NCBI GenBank assembly: GCA_017546585.1
Contig: JAFYWC010000044.1
Location: 1 to 33,743, forward strand
Direction: 5' to 3'
Origin: Bacteroidales bacterium
GTDB lineage: Bacteria; Bacteroidota; Bacteroidia; Bacteroidales; UBA932
DNA length: 33,743 nucleotides
Below the pieces are notes generated by a model. That model had not been told where the DNA came from. It made no database searches and saw only the letters and a list, made by a program, of their open reading frames with translations. Below are positions 23,593-33,049 of this stretch, piece by piece. The number at the start of each line of letters is the position of its first letter. Position 1 is the stretch's first letter. The position numbers and the translations under genes are program-made.

Positions 23593-26049
23593 TTACGGTT
23601 GCAGGAACGGAGCAATAACCTGATCCAGTTCCGCGAGATCTGACACCAATACCTGACGTGGCTTTGAGCCTTCCTGAGGGCCCACAATACCAGCGGCCTC
23701 GAGCTGATCCATCACACGACCTGCTCTTGCATATCCCATACCCAATCTTCTCTGAAGGTCGGAAGTGGAGCCTTTCTGTGTAGTGACTACCATCTTTGCA
23801 GCCTCCTCAAAGAGCGGGTCGAGATTCTGGATATCGATAGAGCCGCCACTTGTCTCGCCGTCCTGTGATTCAGGCACAGGCAGATAATATGGAGAACTGT
23901 AGCACTTCTTGTAGCCGGTCTGGTCCCCGATGAACCTGGTAATCTTGTTGATCTCCGCCATACTTACAAGGGCACATTGGATACGCTCCATCTTCACACC
24001 GGCATAGTACAGCATATCTCCCTTTCCGATAAGATTCTCCGCGCCGGTAGAGTCAAGAATTGTCCTTGAGTCTGTTCCTGAAAGCACTCGGAAGGCGATA
24101 CGTGTAGGGAAGTTGGCCTTGATCAAACCTGTGATGACATTCACGGATGGTCTCTGCGTTGCGATGATCACGTGGATACCGGCAGCTCTACCCTTCTGTG
24201 CAAGACGGATGATAGAAGCCTCGATATTCTTCGCCGCCTTCTTTGCCTCAGGTGTTGCACCTCCTGCCATAATAAGGTCCGCATACTCGTCAATGACCAC
24301 CACGAGATATGGAAGGTATTTGTGGCCATCTGTCGGAAGAAGATGACGGTCCTTGTATTTCTCATTGTAGAGTTTGAAGTCGTTCTCACCGGCAAGAGCA
24401 AGAAGATTGTATCGCTCATCCATCTCGATGCAAAGGGAGTTGAGCACCTGCTCCGCCTGTTTAGGTGTCTTCACAATTGCGTTCTTGCGCTCGTCTTCCT
24501 CGCTTGCCGCAAGCGGAAGCACAGCAAGATAATGCTTGAGGAGCGAGTTGTATGCAGTGAACTCCACCATCTTAGGGTCAACGAATACAAACTTAAGCTC
24601 TGAAGGATGCTTTGTATAAAGGAGAGAGGAAATGATTACGTTGAGTCCCACAGACTTACCCTGCTTGGTCGCACCTGCAACAAGAAGGTGTGGAGCATCT
24701 GTAAGGTCAAATGTCTTTACTTTCTGTGTGATTGTGTAACCGATCGCGATCGGAAGCTCAGCATCGCTGTTTCTGAAGGAGTCATCGTTGAGCATAGACT
24801 TCAACGGAACGATTGAAGGCGTGCTGTTCGGCACCTCAATGCCCACGCTGTCCGGCAGCATAACAACACGTACTCCGTTTACTCCCAGAGCCATAGCCAC
24901 CTCTCTGTGCACATTCTCGATAGCCGACACTCTCACTCCAGGAGCCGGGAACACCTTGTACAAAGTCACAGTAGGTCCTACAACAGCCGTAACCTTGTCC
25001 ACTTCGATCTTATAGTTAAGAAGAGTATTCCTGATTCGGTTGTTGTTTATGTCAAGTTCCATCTGACTCACCTTATGGCGACCGTCAGCATAGTCATTAA
25101 GCAAGTCCAGAGAAGGGAACTCATAGCGCTGAAGTTCCTCTCTGTTGTCGATCCTTGGGAGTTCCTCAGTTACAGGTGCAGAAAGGTCGTCATTGCGGAT
25201 GACTTCCATCTGAGCGACCGGTTCAGCCTCCGGCTCTGTCTCCGGTTCTGTCTCCGGCTCAGCCACATCTTCAACTTCAAGTTCAGTTTCCTCTTCAACC
25301 TCTGTGACCACCTCTGGCTCCACTTCGGGAACAACCTCAGGATCAAACTCAGCTACTGCTTCCGGATACTCCACAGGTTCCTCTGCAGCATCCTCAAACG
25401 GCAGTTCTACCTCCTCGACTGCCGGCTCTGCCACAGGCACGACCTCCGGGTCTTCGGCTACCGCCTTCGCCTCTCCGGTCTCAGCAAACCACTGAGCAAA
25501 CCTTCCGTTCACGAACAGCAGCCAAAGCACTGCAAGTGCAAATATTATGAAGACTGCAACTACAGGTCCGACAAGATTCATCATACCGGAAACGACCGCC
25601 TGACCGGCATCTCCTCCCAATCCACCTCCGAACAATGAGTCGGATCCGAAGAGAGACAGAATCATCGACATAAGGAAGGCACCGCTTACTGTCACGAATG
25701 TCATTCTAAGGAGACCGATGCTCTTCTGCCAGAAGAAAAGTCTGTATGCGCAGGCTCCAAGGAGGAACACAAGCACAAAACTTCCGAACCCGAGGAAGTC
25801 AGACATAAGGAAATGGCTCCAGGTGTAACCCATCTTGCCACCCCAGTTAAGCACATCGACGCTCCTGTCCATCATCTCCGGATGAGACAGAAGGCTCTGA
25901 TCTGCCTTCCAAGTGAAAAGATAGGACAGAGTAGATACCAAAGTAAACAAGGCAAAGCCGAAAACGGCTCCGCCTGAACATTTCAACAATATTGATTTCT
26001 GGTGTTTATCCAGTTTCTTGAATCTGATACTCTTCTTCTTTGCAGCCAT
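23593..26049 (-). CDS. ftsK: DNA translocase FtsK
   Basis: Septal DNA pump that segregates chromosome termini and assists dimer resolution. Of 818 residues, membrane segments lie at about 25-47, 86-107, 113-135 and 155-180. A long acidic linker (about 195-300) follows, with EPETEPETEPEAEP repeats. The motor has Walker A GATKQGKS (459-466) and Walker B VVVIDEYAD (583-591), then GRAAGIHVIIATQRPSV. A gamma winged-helix domain (about 755-802) carries GMGYARAGRVMDQLEAAGIVG for KOPS-like site reading. Length and order are standard. It sits 3 nt after the DUF4290 gene and 3 nt before lolA, so the three are one transcription unit. Confidence 0.96.
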   Translation of the reverse strand: MAAKKKSIRFKKLDKHQKSILLKCSGGAVFGFALFTLVSTLSYLFTWKADQSLLSHPEMMDRSVDVLNWGGKMGYTWSHFLMSDFLGFGSFVLVFLLGACAYRLFFWQKSIGLLRMTFVTVSGAFLMSMILSLFGSDSLFGGGLGGDAGQAVVSGMMNLVGPVVAVFIIFALAVLWLLFVNGRFAQWFAETGEAKAVAEDPEVVPVAEPAVEEVELPFEDAAEEPVEYPEAVAEFDPEVVPEVEPEVVTEVEEETELEVEDVAEPETEPETEPEAEPVAQMEVIRNDDLSAPVTEELPRIDNREELQRYEFPSLDLLNDYADGRHKVSQMELDINNNRIRNTLLNYKIEVDKVTAVVGPTVTLYKVFPAPGVRVSAIENVHREVAMALGVNGVRVVMLPDSVGIEVPNSTPSIVPLKSMLNDDSFRNSDAELPIAIGYTITQKVKTFDLTDAPHLLVAGATKQGKSVGLNVIISSLLYTKHPSELKFVFVDPKMVEFTAYNSLLKHYLAVLPLAASEEDERKNAIVKTPKQAEQVLNSLCIEMDERYNLLALAGENDFKLYNEKYKDRHLLPTDGHKYLPYLVVVIDEYADLIMAGGATPEAKKAAKNIEASIIRLAQKGRAAGIHVIIATQRPSVNVITGLIKANFPTRIAFRVLSGTDSRTILDSTGAENLIGKGDMLYYAGVKMERIQCALVSMAEINKITRFIGDQTGYKKCYSSPYYLPVPESQDGETSGGSIDIQNLDPLFEEAAKMVVTTQKGSTSDLQRRLGMGYARAGRVMDQLEAAGIVGPQEGSKPRQVLVSDLAELDQVIAPFLQP
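25220..25267 (-). repeat. ftsK: 12-bp tandem repeat coding the FtsK acidic linker
   Basis: Four head-to-tail 12-nt units on the plus strand starting GGTTCAGCCTCC, GGCTCTGTCTCC, GGTTCTGTCTCC and GGCTCAGCCACA, encoding the EPET/EPEA repeats at about residues 262-277 of FtsK. Such short repeats may change copy number by slippage without breaking the frame. Confidence 0.7.
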
Positions 26050-26052
26050 ATT

Positions 26053-26733
26053 TTACTTGTGCTGTTTCCAGTTTCTCTGATTGTTCTTCTGTCTCTGATT
26101 CTTGTTGTTGTTCTTCTGGTGCTGGGCGCCTGGACGGGCGAATGAGGCACCAGACTCCACCTTTCCGATCTGCATTCCTTCTGGAATCTGGATCCTATAG
26201 TCGGAAAGTTTCTCTATATCCTTGAGGATAGTCTCATCAGCCACGGTATCCTTGTTCCATATGAGATACTGCTGTCTCATATAGACTGCAAGCGACCTGA
26301 TCATCTCGGTCTTCTTGTCACCGTCCTCTGTCGAGGCAATGAGTTCAATGATGTTCTCTATATTTCTTCCGTAATGTGTAGCCTTGATAGGGCGTTTCTC
26401 GAAAGGCACCGGCAAAGGGCGCTCATTGAGGCTTTCCGGTTCCGGAAGCGGATACGGAGAATCCACATCGAGACTGAATCCTGAAATGATGTGAAGATGG
26501 TCCCAAAGCTTCTGCTCATAGTTATCCTGAAGACGCACTGCCGGATTGATGATCTCCATAACCTTGATCACAGCCCTTGCCTGCTCGTTGCGTTTCTCCC
26601 TATCCTCGATAGTCTTCAGATAGCCCACCATCTTCTGGACATTACGGCCGTACTCAGGAATGTAAAGCCTTACTCTCTCCGTGTTGTACAGCAGTTTACA
26701 AGTATCGATATCGTTATTCTCCATAGTGTTCAT
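26053..26733 (-). CDS. DUF4290 family protein
   Basis: A 226-residue cytosolic protein of the Bacteroidota-restricted DUF4290 family, recognised by the N-terminal RLYIPEYGRNVQKMVGYL block and the later HYGRNIENII repeat of the same pattern. Function is not known. Residues up to about 185 are mainly helical; the last 40 are Gln/Asn/Lys-rich (KNNNKNQRQKNNQRNW), probably disordered and possibly nucleic-acid-binding by charge. The start may be the first ATG at 26733 or the one at 26724 (MENNDID); I keep the longer. It lies 3 nt upstream of ftsK and follows its own -7 box, so DUF4290-ftsK-lolA probably form an operon. Confidence 0.82.
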   Translation of the reverse strand: MNTMENNDIDTCKLLYNTERVRLYIPEYGRNVQKMVGYLKTIEDREKRNEQARAVIKVMEIINPAVRLQDNYEQKLWDHLHIISGFSLDVDSPYPLPEPESLNERPLPVPFEKRPIKATHYGRNIENIIELIASTEDGDKKTEMIRSLAVYMRQQYLIWNKDTVADETILKDIEKLSDYRIQIPEGMQIGKVESGASFARPGAQHQKNNNKNQRQKNNQRNWKQHK

Positions 26734-26754
26734 TTCTTATTTGTCCTTAACTCG

Positions 26755-26762
26755 CAAATATA
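26755..26762 (-). promoter_or_regulatory. Promoter -7 box of DUF4290-ftsK-lolA
   Basis: TATATTTG on the minus strand fits TAnnTTTG and lies 22-30 nt before the DUF4290 start codons. A TTTG at -33 is not evident. It is in the 64-nt gap after addA, the only gap in this stretch. Confidence 0.5.
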
Positions 26763-26797
26763 CGAAATAATATCCTAAAGGGGCATACGAAGAGGAG

Positions 26798-29700
26798 CTA
26801 TTTTACGTTTTTGATTTCGCCGGTGTGGACATACCACAGATATGCTTCAACCGAGGTGTAGCCCATCCTTTTCCATATTCCGGCATATTTCACCATCTGC
26901 CTCTCATACTTCCTGTAATGCTCACCGAACTTATAGTCGACGATCACCACCTTTCCGCCGTTTATGACCACGCGGTCAGGACGGCACACCTCTCCGTCTG
27001 TATCGATAAGGCTAATCTCATTGTACACAGCCTCAGACTTCTCCGGGAACCATCCCTTCTGCTCCGCCTCCTTAAGACTGTCAGACAGGAACTGAACGAT
27101 TTCAGAGGCCTCATCTTCTGAGATTTCACCTGTCGCCAATGCCGATTTCACAGCCTTGTCAAGATCTGAAACCACCTTGATACGGGCAAGGATATCGTGA
27201 AGCACGACTCCCCTGATCCTGTTGGACGCATTCATTCCGACGTTTCCATCCGAAGAGAAGAAATCCTGTGAATCAGTCGAGACCTTGAGTCGTCCGTTCA
27301 AAGGATAGGAAGGACACTCGTTACCCTTCTGCACCGGGAACTGCATAAAGGCCGACCTATCATCTTTTCTGACCGCATTGAAATCAACCATTTCACCGTA
27401 ATCAAAGCGGATCACACCTTCATCAGCACTCCTTCTCACGTCTTCAAGTCTGCGAGACGCCGAGACAAGCCAATAAAGAATCTGCGAGAAATCAGCAAAC
27501 TGAGTGAGATCACCGTCCTGCACCGCAGTCAGACATTTAGTAGACGGAGTCTGGGCAATGATATGCATACCAAGGGACGCTCTGGTCATAGCCACATAGA
27601 GCGTATTGATATTATCGACCTGCTGCAGGAAGTTCTCTGCCTTGTAATGTTCCGAGAACAATGTGGACTCCGAAGATTTCGAGAGGAGGACATCATACAC
27701 TCCTTCAGCCACATCCTCCAACGGAGTGGACTTGAGATCCGGAGCACACCAGCAGCTGTCAGCCTTGTAAAGTTTTATATTTTCAGCAAAAGGAATGATC
27801 ACATATGGGAAATCCAAACCTTTTGACTTGTGTATGGTCATCACCCTCACGCTTTCACCAGCAGAAGGCGAACTGATTGACGAGTCGTCAGTCTCCCAAT
27901 GCTTCAGGAAGCCACGGAGATTGTTTCCCGACGTAGCGACAAAGTCCTGAAGTCCGTCCATAAACGACTGGATATGCAGAACCTCACCCTTCCAAGTCTC
28001 GTTTGCATCAGTCTCCTTGATGCTTCTAAGCAGTGCCTCAGCCATATCAACAAGAGAAGTACATCCCTTAGGAACCTCTATCTCCATAGAGTCGGCAAGG
28101 AAGCTGTTGACTGTATCTTCCGGATTGTCGATATATGAAAGGAGGGATACCAGACGACGCACAGTCACAGAGCTGCGAACCTTGAGAGAGTCGTCAGTGA
28201 TCACTGTTATTCCATTGTCAATCAAGAATGTAGCGACATCCTCTCCAATCGCATTGCTTCGCACCAGCACCACGATGTCAGACAATTTTGCTCCGGCTTC
28301 CCTAGCCTCATTGACACTGGCAAGGACGGTTTGAAGTTCATTCTCCTTCGTACAGAAGGACACGCTTACACTACCCGTATGAGCACCCTTTCTCGCCACT
28401 TTCTGCTGCACGTCCGCATAGATTCTTGACAACGGACCATCCTTTTCCGCACCGTTCATAGCATCCAGCACTTCAGCCGCAGCCACGAAACAGGCATTGT
28501 TGAAGTTCACGATGTTCGCGAGGCTTCGATAATTTGTATCGAGCACCTCTTCCTTATGTCCGGGAAACTCATCCGGAACCACACAGTCCAGCAGTTTCCA
28601 GTCTGAACCTCTCCACCTGTAGATACTTTGCTTCACGTCACCCACGATCAGGCTCTCTCCTCCCTGGGAATCACTGTTGTGCACCAACGGGCTGAAGTTT
28701 GCCCACTGCACACTGGCAGTATCCTGGAACTCGTCCAAAAGGAAATGGTCATAGCGGACTCCTGTCTTCTCGTATACGAAAGGAGCGTCAGAACCGTCTA
28801 TGATGCCTTTCAGAATCGAGTTGGAGTCATCGATGCAAAGGACGTTCTTCTCCTTCATAAGTTCATTGAACGTGCGGTTGAGTTCACCAGCCACACCAAG
28901 TCCATATATCTGTCCGTCAAGGATACAGGCGGTGCTGTACACCTTAAACTCAGTATCCCACAGTTCACAGAAATCATTAAGCGGCGCCTCCAGGAACGGG
29001 TATACCTTTGGAAGCAGAGTCTTGGCCTTCGCCTTTGAAAACCACTGTTCGCTGTCCGGAGCCTTGGACATAAACGATGCTGTCGGAGGCTTCGGATCTT
29101 CATTATCCTTGAGCGAGACATAATTGTCCAGAGCCTTCAGGAATCCCCTGTTGCTGTCCTCAGGGCGCACATCTGCCTCTGTCAGCACACTGCGCGCAGC
29201 CTGGGCAGTTTCCTTTACTTTCTTTCGGAACGACACGATAATATCGCGGCAAGCCTCCCTGATCTTAAGAAGTTTCTCCATAGAGAATGCCTCCTTGTCA
29301 TCGAAGCCCATACGCTCCATCGCCTCCTGTCGCTGAGGCGACTTGAGACGCAAAGCCATCTCCATAAGATTAGCGTCCGTACTATATCTTCCACCCTGCT
29401 CGATCTGCTCCAACACATTGTCTGTGAGCCATTTCAAGAGGTTATGATCATCCTCTGTCAATGAGTCCAGAATGCGGTCTACACTCTCCGCTACAAGAGA
29501 CTTTCTGTCCAGTTCCACCTGATATGACGCAAACTGACCGATCTCTCGCGAGAAGGCCTTGAGTGTCTGCTGGAAGAACTTGTCGATCGTGCTCACGGCA
29601 AAGGCGGTATAGTCGTGGAGGATATCCCTCAACACCCTGCCGGCCTTCTGCCTCAACGTCTCCTCATCCGCAAACAACGACGGTACGAAGTCGGCATAGT

Positions 29701-29908
29701 ATCCGGAACTTCTCGGATCCTGCGAAAGGACAAAGAGTTCCTTCAAGATGCGGCTCTTCATCTCCTCTGTGGCCTTGTTGGTAAAGGTCACAGCCAATAT
29801 ATGCCTATAGGCATACCTGTCTTCCTGCTTCAAAAGGAGGCTAATATATGTTCTGGCAAGCGTGTAGGTCTTACCTGAGCCTGCCGAGGCTTTCATTATC
29901 TTCAGCAT
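26798..29908 (-). CDS. addA: UvrD-family helicase-nuclease (AddA/RecB-like)
   Basis: ATP-dependent helicase and exonuclease subunit for processing DNA double-strand breaks before recombination. Of 1036 residues, the start at 29908 (MLKIMKASAGSGKTYTLA) fits the family and lies 1 nt after the addB stop; the frame extends 13 codons further to 29947 inside addB. Walker A is ASAGSGKT (7-14). Walker B is LLDEFQDTASVQW, then VGDVKQSIYRWRG, the helicase motif MTIHKSKGLDFPYV and YVAMTRA. The C-terminus has a PD-(D/E)xK nuclease: RPDRVV with Asp978 and VVIVDYKFG with Asp991 and Lys993. Gene order addB-addA on one strand is typical. The domain plan agrees with AddA rather than RecB, with no RecC or RecD in the window. 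Confidence 0.93.
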   Translation of the reverse strand: MLKIMKASAGSGKTYTLARTYISLLLKQEDRYAYRHILAVTFTNKATEEMKSRILKELFVLSQDPRSSGYYADFVPSLFADEETLRQKAGRVLRDILHDYTAFAVSTIDKFFQQTLKAFSREIGQFASYQVELDRKSLVAESVDRILDSLTEDDHNLLKWLTDNVLEQIEQGGRYSTDANLMEMALRLKSPQRQEAMERMGFDDKEAFSMEKLLKIREACRDIIVSFRKKVKETAQAARSVLTEADVRPEDSNRGFLKALDNYVSLKDNEDPKPPTASFMSKAPDSEQWFSKAKAKTLLPKVYPFLEAPLNDFCELWDTEFKVYSTACILDGQIYGLGVAGELNRTFNELMKEKNVLCIDDSNSILKGIIDGSDAPFVYEKTGVRYDHFLLDEFQDTASVQWANFSPLVHNSDSQGGESLIVGDVKQSIYRWRGSDWKLLDCVVPDEFPGHKEEVLDTNYRSLANIVNFNNACFVAAAEVLDAMNGAEKDGPLSRIYADVQQKVARKGAHTGSVSVSFCTKENELQTVLASVNEAREAGAKLSDIVVLVRSNAIGEDVATFLIDNGITVITDDSLKVRSSVTVRRLVSLLSYIDNPEDTVNSFLADSMEIEVPKGCTSLVDMAEALLRSIKETDANETWKGEVLHIQSFMDGLQDFVATSGNNLRGFLKHWETDDSSISSPSAGESVRVMTIHKSKGLDFPYVIIPFAENIKLYKADSCWCAPDLKSTPLEDVAEGVYDVLLSKSSESTLFSEHYKAENFLQQVDNINTLYVAMTRASLGMHIIAQTPSTKCLTAVQDGDLTQFADFSQILYWLVSASRRLEDVRRSADEGVIRFDYGEMVDFNAVRKDDRSAFMQFPVQKGNECPSYPLNGRLKVSTDSQDFFSSDGNVGMNASNRIRGVVLHDILARIKVVSDLDKAVKSALATGEISEDEASEIVQFLSDSLKEAEQKGWFPEKSEAVYNEISLIDTDGEVCRPDRVVINGGKVVIVDYKFGEHYRKYERQMVKYAGIWKRMGYTSVEAYLWYVHTGEIKNVK

Positions 29909-29909
29909 A

Positions 29910-32849
29910 TCATCTACCGCATATATTCCTGAAATCACAATATCCACAGGTCGACACTTCCTCTGTCCTACGGAATCCCTTCTCCATATCTGTCATCTCG
30001 TCAAGCAACTCTTCAAGATGAACTGACACCGCATCATAGAACTTCTCATTGACCGGCACGACCTTCGGCTTGTCCGCGAACAGACGTGAGGTCGAATAGA
30101 CACAGTTCGAAAGACGCTTTCCTTCCACTTCTTTCCTGCCGGAAAGCAGCAGGTCATAGATATAAAACTGGAAGGCTATCTTAGGTCTGTCCTTGACATC
30201 CTCAGCAAAAATCTTGTCAGCGATTACAGTTGCGTTCAAGTCATCAATGTCGATATCTTCATCCAAGACCTTACCGGTCTTGTAATCCACTACACGCACC
30301 TCGCCGCTGTCGAAACTGTCCAGACGGTCGATGAATCCCTTGAACCTGAACCCGTGGAACTCGCCTCTTACGTTGAGTTCTCTACCGATGATTTCGAAAT
30401 AGTCCCGTCCTGCCTCATCAAGAAGTTCCAGGTCTCTCTGAAGTGTCTTCATTACATAGCGAACGATCACATCAGTCACAACGATGTTTCTTCCGCTGAT
30501 ATCGACAGCATTCATCTCATTGATTATGAGAGCCTTCACCTTGGCCTTTATATCGCCTTCGCGTTTCAGCCAAGACTTTATGTATTCCTTGGTGATACGT
30601 GTCTGCACATCAGTCAGCGAACGTTCCGCATCTCCTGTCCTGTCAAAGAAGAAGTCCACAGCCATAGCAGACTCCGAGGTGTAAATCGAGCGCATCACCT
30701 CGTGGAAGACATTACCGAACATTCCATAGTCCAGCGATTCAGCCACTTCCTCTTCTTTCTGCAATCCCTTCACCACAGCATAGTAGAATTTCGCCGGACA
30801 GGCAAGATAATTCTGGACAGCAGTTGCAGAAAGCACCGTCTCACGGATCTTTTGGACATCCTCTTCTGTCTTCACTATCTCCTGGACATCCGAAGCCATC
30901 ATACCGTCGAACTTGACCACATATCTGTTGAGCGGCACACCGAAATGATATTCAAGCTGTTTGATGTACCTGCTCTCCTCGCCCGACTTCAGGCCTTCAG
31001 TCCTGGAATCCACCATCATCCACACCTTCTCTGCCCTTGATATCATCCTATAGAAATAATAGGCCCAGATCGCGTCCTGTAGTTCATATGTCGGAAGGCC
31101 GAAGCCTTTTCGAAGTTCCGGCGGCACAAACGAAGAGCTGACGCTCTTTCTAGGGAAGACGCCCTCATTCGCAGACATAATTACAAGGTGAGTGAAATCA
31201 AGCGCACGTATCTCGAGCGGACCCATAATCTGGAGGCCCTTGAGTGGCTCACCGCGGAATGGGACCGACAGCATCGAAAGAAGCTGGGACAGCAGACGTA
31301 TATATGTAAGCGGAAGAATCTCAAGACCGCTTCCGACAGCACCGAGACTGTCCAGAAGCATATTTATACATTTATAGTATTCCTTAGCATATTCAAGTTC
31401 CAATGCCATTTCCACATCTTCAGCAACTGCAGAAGCCACGAAAGAGACCACGTCCTGCTGATATGCGGCGAAAGAACGGATCTGCTCCCTGTCACGCGAC
31501 TTAGGGTCACGCACAACCGGCCGGAACACCATATCAAGAAGCGGAGTTCCGCAAAGGTCCTCCTGCGGAATATAGTACTTGGCATCAGCCTTGACCTTGC
31601 TTATGATCTCAGCACTCTTCTCATCCACAGCGCTGCGGAAGAACTCGTTCGAAAAAAGGTCACGCACCTGCTTATGGTAGAAATGCCAACTGCCACGCCT
31701 GTACGCCATATGCATCTGTATCGACGCAACAGTCTCCATCATCACATAAAGAAGACTTCCACGCATCGGAAGACCCATTGTCACATTGATATCCTGCACA
31801 GAAGAAGGTATCGAGTTCAATACGGGAGCAAGAAGCCCTTCATCCGGAAGAACCACCGCACACTCGTCAGCGACTGGCACAGAAGCCAGGATATCCGGAA
31901 GACGCTTCGCCTGACCGATGGAAGAAGATACACTTACCACATTGATCTCAGGAACCTGCAGCCCGTCGGCATCCCAGTTCGCAACCTGTGGAAACTCTAT
32001 CACATTGTCACGCATAAACAGAGAAGACCTGTTCTGTGGATCCTTTATCATATCACCGGAATAATCCCAGCAGAACTCCGCCATATGCGCATCCCTCAAC
32101 TTCCTCAAGAGAGTCTTCTCACATTCGTTCAATGTATTGAGTCCTATGAACACAAGAACGGTATCCTGCGGCAACACACCCTCAAAGACCTCAGGTGCAG
32201 AAGACTGCTTCAGCCTTGTCGCCACCTCTCTGTACACCATTCCCTCGTATGCCAGCCCTTTCTCATTCAAGGATGCATTGAAATCCTTATACAGACTATA
32301 TAATATATTCCATATAAGAAGGAAACGCCCCTTCACATCAGGATTGTCTGTATCAAGATTAACCGTGAGTTTGCCGGAAATATCACTGAAGTGGCTGATG
32401 AAACCCTCTATGGCCTTTCTCTGATTCTCGGTCAGATATGAAAACGAATCCTGGATGGCCTTGTAATCAGACACGTTTGCGAACAGCTGGCTCGGATCCG
32501 CCAGATACTTGTCCACATCATTGAAGTCGCTCAGAATGACATCGCCCCAGAAGATGAACTCATCAAGAGGCTCTGCCTTTGGATTCAGCTTGGCATACGA
32601 CTCGTACAGGTACAGCAGCAGCCTCACCTTATCAGTGACTGCCGCTCCGCTTACCTTATAGAAGAGATCATTGATCGTAAGCATCTCCGGAGCCATCAAC
32701 GGCCTTGCAAACGGATCTGATGCCACAGCCTCACTGAGATGCTTCCTGAAGAAAGCCATCGATCTTCTGTTCGGGAAAACGAAACAGCGGTTATTTATAT
32801 TGCCGGTGGAGTAATAGTGTTCCGCCACCTGTCTGAGAAACGGTTTCAT
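29910..32849 (-). CDS. addB: AddB-like PD-(D/E)xK nuclease subunit
   Basis: Second subunit of the AddAB double-strand-break resection complex, 979 residues from the ATG at 32849 (MKPFLRQVAEHYY). The frame opens at 32897, but the -7 box at 32868-32875 argues for the inner start. The N-terminal half is an inactivated helicase fold without a Walker A loop. A middle block VIMSANEGVFPRKSVSSSFVP is family-typical. The C-terminal nuclease has VVDYKTG (Asp855, Lys857). A four-Cys iron-sulfur site matches AddB: YLACPAKF (Cys684) plus C-x2-C-x5-C at 968, 971 and 977. The pair with addA, 1 nt apart, supports the assignment. Confidence 0.9.
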   Translation of the reverse strand: MKPFLRQVAEHYYSTGNINNRCFVFPNRRSMAFFRKHLSEAVASDPFARPLMAPEMLTINDLFYKVSGAAVTDKVRLLLYLYESYAKLNPKAEPLDEFIFWGDVILSDFNDVDKYLADPSQLFANVSDYKAIQDSFSYLTENQRKAIEGFISHFSDISGKLTVNLDTDNPDVKGRFLLIWNILYSLYKDFNASLNEKGLAYEGMVYREVATRLKQSSAPEVFEGVLPQDTVLVFIGLNTLNECEKTLLRKLRDAHMAEFCWDYSGDMIKDPQNRSSLFMRDNVIEFPQVANWDADGLQVPEINVVSVSSSIGQAKRLPDILASVPVADECAVVLPDEGLLAPVLNSIPSSVQDINVTMGLPMRGSLLYVMMETVASIQMHMAYRRGSWHFYHKQVRDLFSNEFFRSAVDEKSAEIISKVKADAKYYIPQEDLCGTPLLDMVFRPVVRDPKSRDREQIRSFAAYQQDVVSFVASAVAEDVEMALELEYAKEYYKCINMLLDSLGAVGSGLEILPLTYIRLLSQLLSMLSVPFRGEPLKGLQIMGPLEIRALDFTHLVIMSANEGVFPRKSVSSSFVPPELRKGFGLPTYELQDAIWAYYFYRMISRAEKVWMMVDSRTEGLKSGEESRYIKQLEYHFGVPLNRYVVKFDGMMASDVQEIVKTEEDVQKIRETVLSATAVQNYLACPAKFYYAVVKGLQKEEEVAESLDYGMFGNVFHEVMRSIYTSESAMAVDFFFDRTGDAERSLTDVQTRITKEYIKSWLKREGDIKAKVKALIINEMNAVDISGRNIVVTDVIVRYVMKTLQRDLELLDEAGRDYFEIIGRELNVRGEFHGFRFKGFIDRLDSFDSGEVRVVDYKTGKVLDEDIDIDDLNATVIADKIFAEDVKDRPKIAFQFYIYDLLLSGRKEVEGKRLSNCVYSTSRLFADKPKVVPVNEKFYDAVSVHLEELLDEMTDMEKGFRRTEEVSTCGYCDFRNICGR

Positions 32850-32867
32850 ATCTGTCCTTTTATAATG

Positions 32868-32875
32868 CAAATATA
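32868..32875 (-). promoter_or_regulatory. addB: Promoter -7 box of addB-addA
   Basis: Minus-strand TATATTTG matches TAnnTTTG, 18 nt before the addB ATG at 32849. Upstream TTTG sequences exist but not at ideal distance. It divides the 200-nt divergent gap with the rubrerythrin promoter. Confidence 0.5.
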
Positions 32876-32956
32876 ACCTTTGTATTTGCCAAAACACAGC
32901 ACAGTCCGGACAACTTTGAAGATTTTGAAAATTTTTTGATTTTTTTCGAGGAAATG

Positions 32957-32987
32957 TTTGGAAATATCGGAAAACCCACTACCTTTG
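32957..32987 (+). promoter_or_regulatory. Consensus promoter of the rubrerythrin gene
   Basis: TTTG (32957-32960), exactly 19 nt, then TACCTTTG (32980-32987): a full match to the Bacteroidota sigma-factor consensus. The transcription start would be near 32995, giving an AT-rich leader of about 55 nt before the ATG at 33050. Upstream of the -33 lies a T-rich stretch (32929-32947) that may act like an UP element. Confidence 0.85.
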
Positions 32988-33049
32988 CAGCACAATCAAT
33001 TTAGAATTATTCAAAATTACAATATTAACAAGACTTAAAATTTACAGTT

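Noticed and set aside
25216-25480. CRISPR-like or other repeat array
   Set aside because: The repeats are only 12 bp, contiguous without spacers, and in frame with the FtsK linker.
24907-25638. Plus-strand open frame of 243 codons opposite the FtsK linker and membrane region
   Set aside because: Leu/Arg/Cys-rich shadow of the repetitive acidic linker codons; no family features.
31188-32303. Long plus-strand open frame (371 codons) opposite addB
   Set aside because: Composition is His/Arg/Thr-rich with no domain pattern, no promoter or start context, and it lies wholly opposite a well-supported gene; it is a shadow frame.
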